Below, in pieces: positions 63,430-64,000 of a stretch of 64,000 nucleotides of DNA. Source of the DNA: Tolypeutes matacus (Eukaryota; Chordata; Mammalia; Cingulata; Chlamyphoridae); NCBI GenBank assembly GCA_026826555.1, contig JAKSZT010054565.1, positions 2,573,467-2,637,466 on the forward strand, given 5' to 3'. The notes beneath the pieces are model-generated. The model did not search any database. It was given only the letters and a program-made list of their open reading frames with translations, and had not been told where the DNA came from. The position numbers and the translations under genes were made by a program. Numbering within the stretch: the first letter of the stretch is position 1; the number at the start of each line of letters is the position of its first letter.

Positions 63430-64000
63430 AATCAAAAGTACAGAATAGCTGTAGCAGTTTGGCAGTTTGATGAAGTTATGAATTCCAAAAATATATATTG
63501 GATTATGCTTGTAAGCTGATCTGTTCATCTGGGCATGATTAAGTTATAATTGGGGCTTTAATTGGCCACGTCAGTAGGGTGTTGAGTCCCACCCCTTGGT
63601 GGGTGGGGAATCGAAGATAAAAGGTATGGCAAAGGACAGAGTTGTGGAAGTTTTGATGTTGGAGTCTTGAGCTGGAACCCTGGGAAGTAAGAGAGCTTGG
63701 TCGTGAGGAAGGAGAGAAGGCCCCAGGATAGAGACTAGAGATAAGCCATTCACCTGATAGTCTACAGCTGTCCTTGTGGAGAGAGGCAAAGCCTAGAGAG
63801 CCTCATAGTCTCTAGCTGACCTTGTGGAGGAACCAGAAACACAGCCCGGGGAAGAGAGGAACCCAAGAAGCCTGAACCCTGGCAAACGTTGGCAGCTGTC
63901 TTGCTCCAACACGTGACAATGGAATTTGGTGAGGGAAGAAACTTACGCTTTATGGTCTGGTATCTATGGACTTCTACTCCAAATAAAAACCCTTTATAAA
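63430..64000 (+). repeat. LTR-like interspersed repeat, cut by the window end
   Basis: A distinctive sequence ending in CTTTATGGTCTGGTATCTAT, CCAAATAAAAACCCTTTATA. The AATAAA placed near the presumed end and a TAAAAGG box in the middle (about 63616) look LTR-like. I recall related repeats in xenarthran sequence but cannot name the family. Confidence 0.45.

Noticed and set aside
1..64000. CRISPR arrays, prokaryotic operons or a novel defence-type system
   Set aside because: No short direct repeats with regular spacers and no bacterial genes; the window is an ordinary repeat-rich mammalian locus.

Overview
This is a vertebrate nuclear window, most likely from an armadillo-type xenarthran. It shows intron-split genes with GT/AG borders, abundant L1 remnants, old MIR and L2 pieces, and more than twenty tRNA-headed SINEs of the kind I know from armadillo (DAS-like). 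The host is inferred from repeat style and from synteny with the human SLC7A9/TDRD12 locus; nothing in the sequence names a species. I see no bacterial genes, CRISPR arrays or operons.

Two real protein-coding genes lie tail to tail. On the + strand, the last two exons of SLC7A9 (light subunit of the b0,+ cystine and dibasic amino acid transporter) are at 9236-9410 and 11673-11737, followed by AATAAA signals near 11995 and 12046. Bases 1-9235 are the preceding intron, filled mostly with L1 remnants. On the - strand, 22 exons of TDRD12 (piRNA-pathway Tudor and helicase-like protein) run from 61416 down to the stop codon at 14769. I rebuilt them from splice sites and reading phase. Every junction keeps frame and together they encode 960 residues plus stop. 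The part visible is a helicase-like core (exons at 61356 to 43532), a CCCH zinc finger split across the 43181 and 39458 exons, an extended Tudor domain (39458 to about 29001), a linker, a CS domain (15669 to 15279) and an acidic tail. The N-terminal end, including the first Tudor domain, lies beyond 64000.

The TDRD12 introns hold most of the other features. These are a processed RRAS2 pseudogene at about 47150-49370 interrupted by three SINEs, a coding-looking unidentified remnant at about 44860-45165, a fairly complete but dead L1 at about 50740-56240, two copies of a long L1-associated 3' segment at about 36240-39035, two copies of a roughly 450-bp interspersed repeat, and a 400-base assembly gap at 18679-19078 inside a composite SINE.

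I found no previously undescribed biological system. The most useful observations are the strongly degenerate helicase motifs of TDRD12, the intron-split zinc finger, the SINE-dated RRAS2 retrocopy, a poly(A)-only insertion with a target-site duplication, and several composite or tandem-expanded SINEs.
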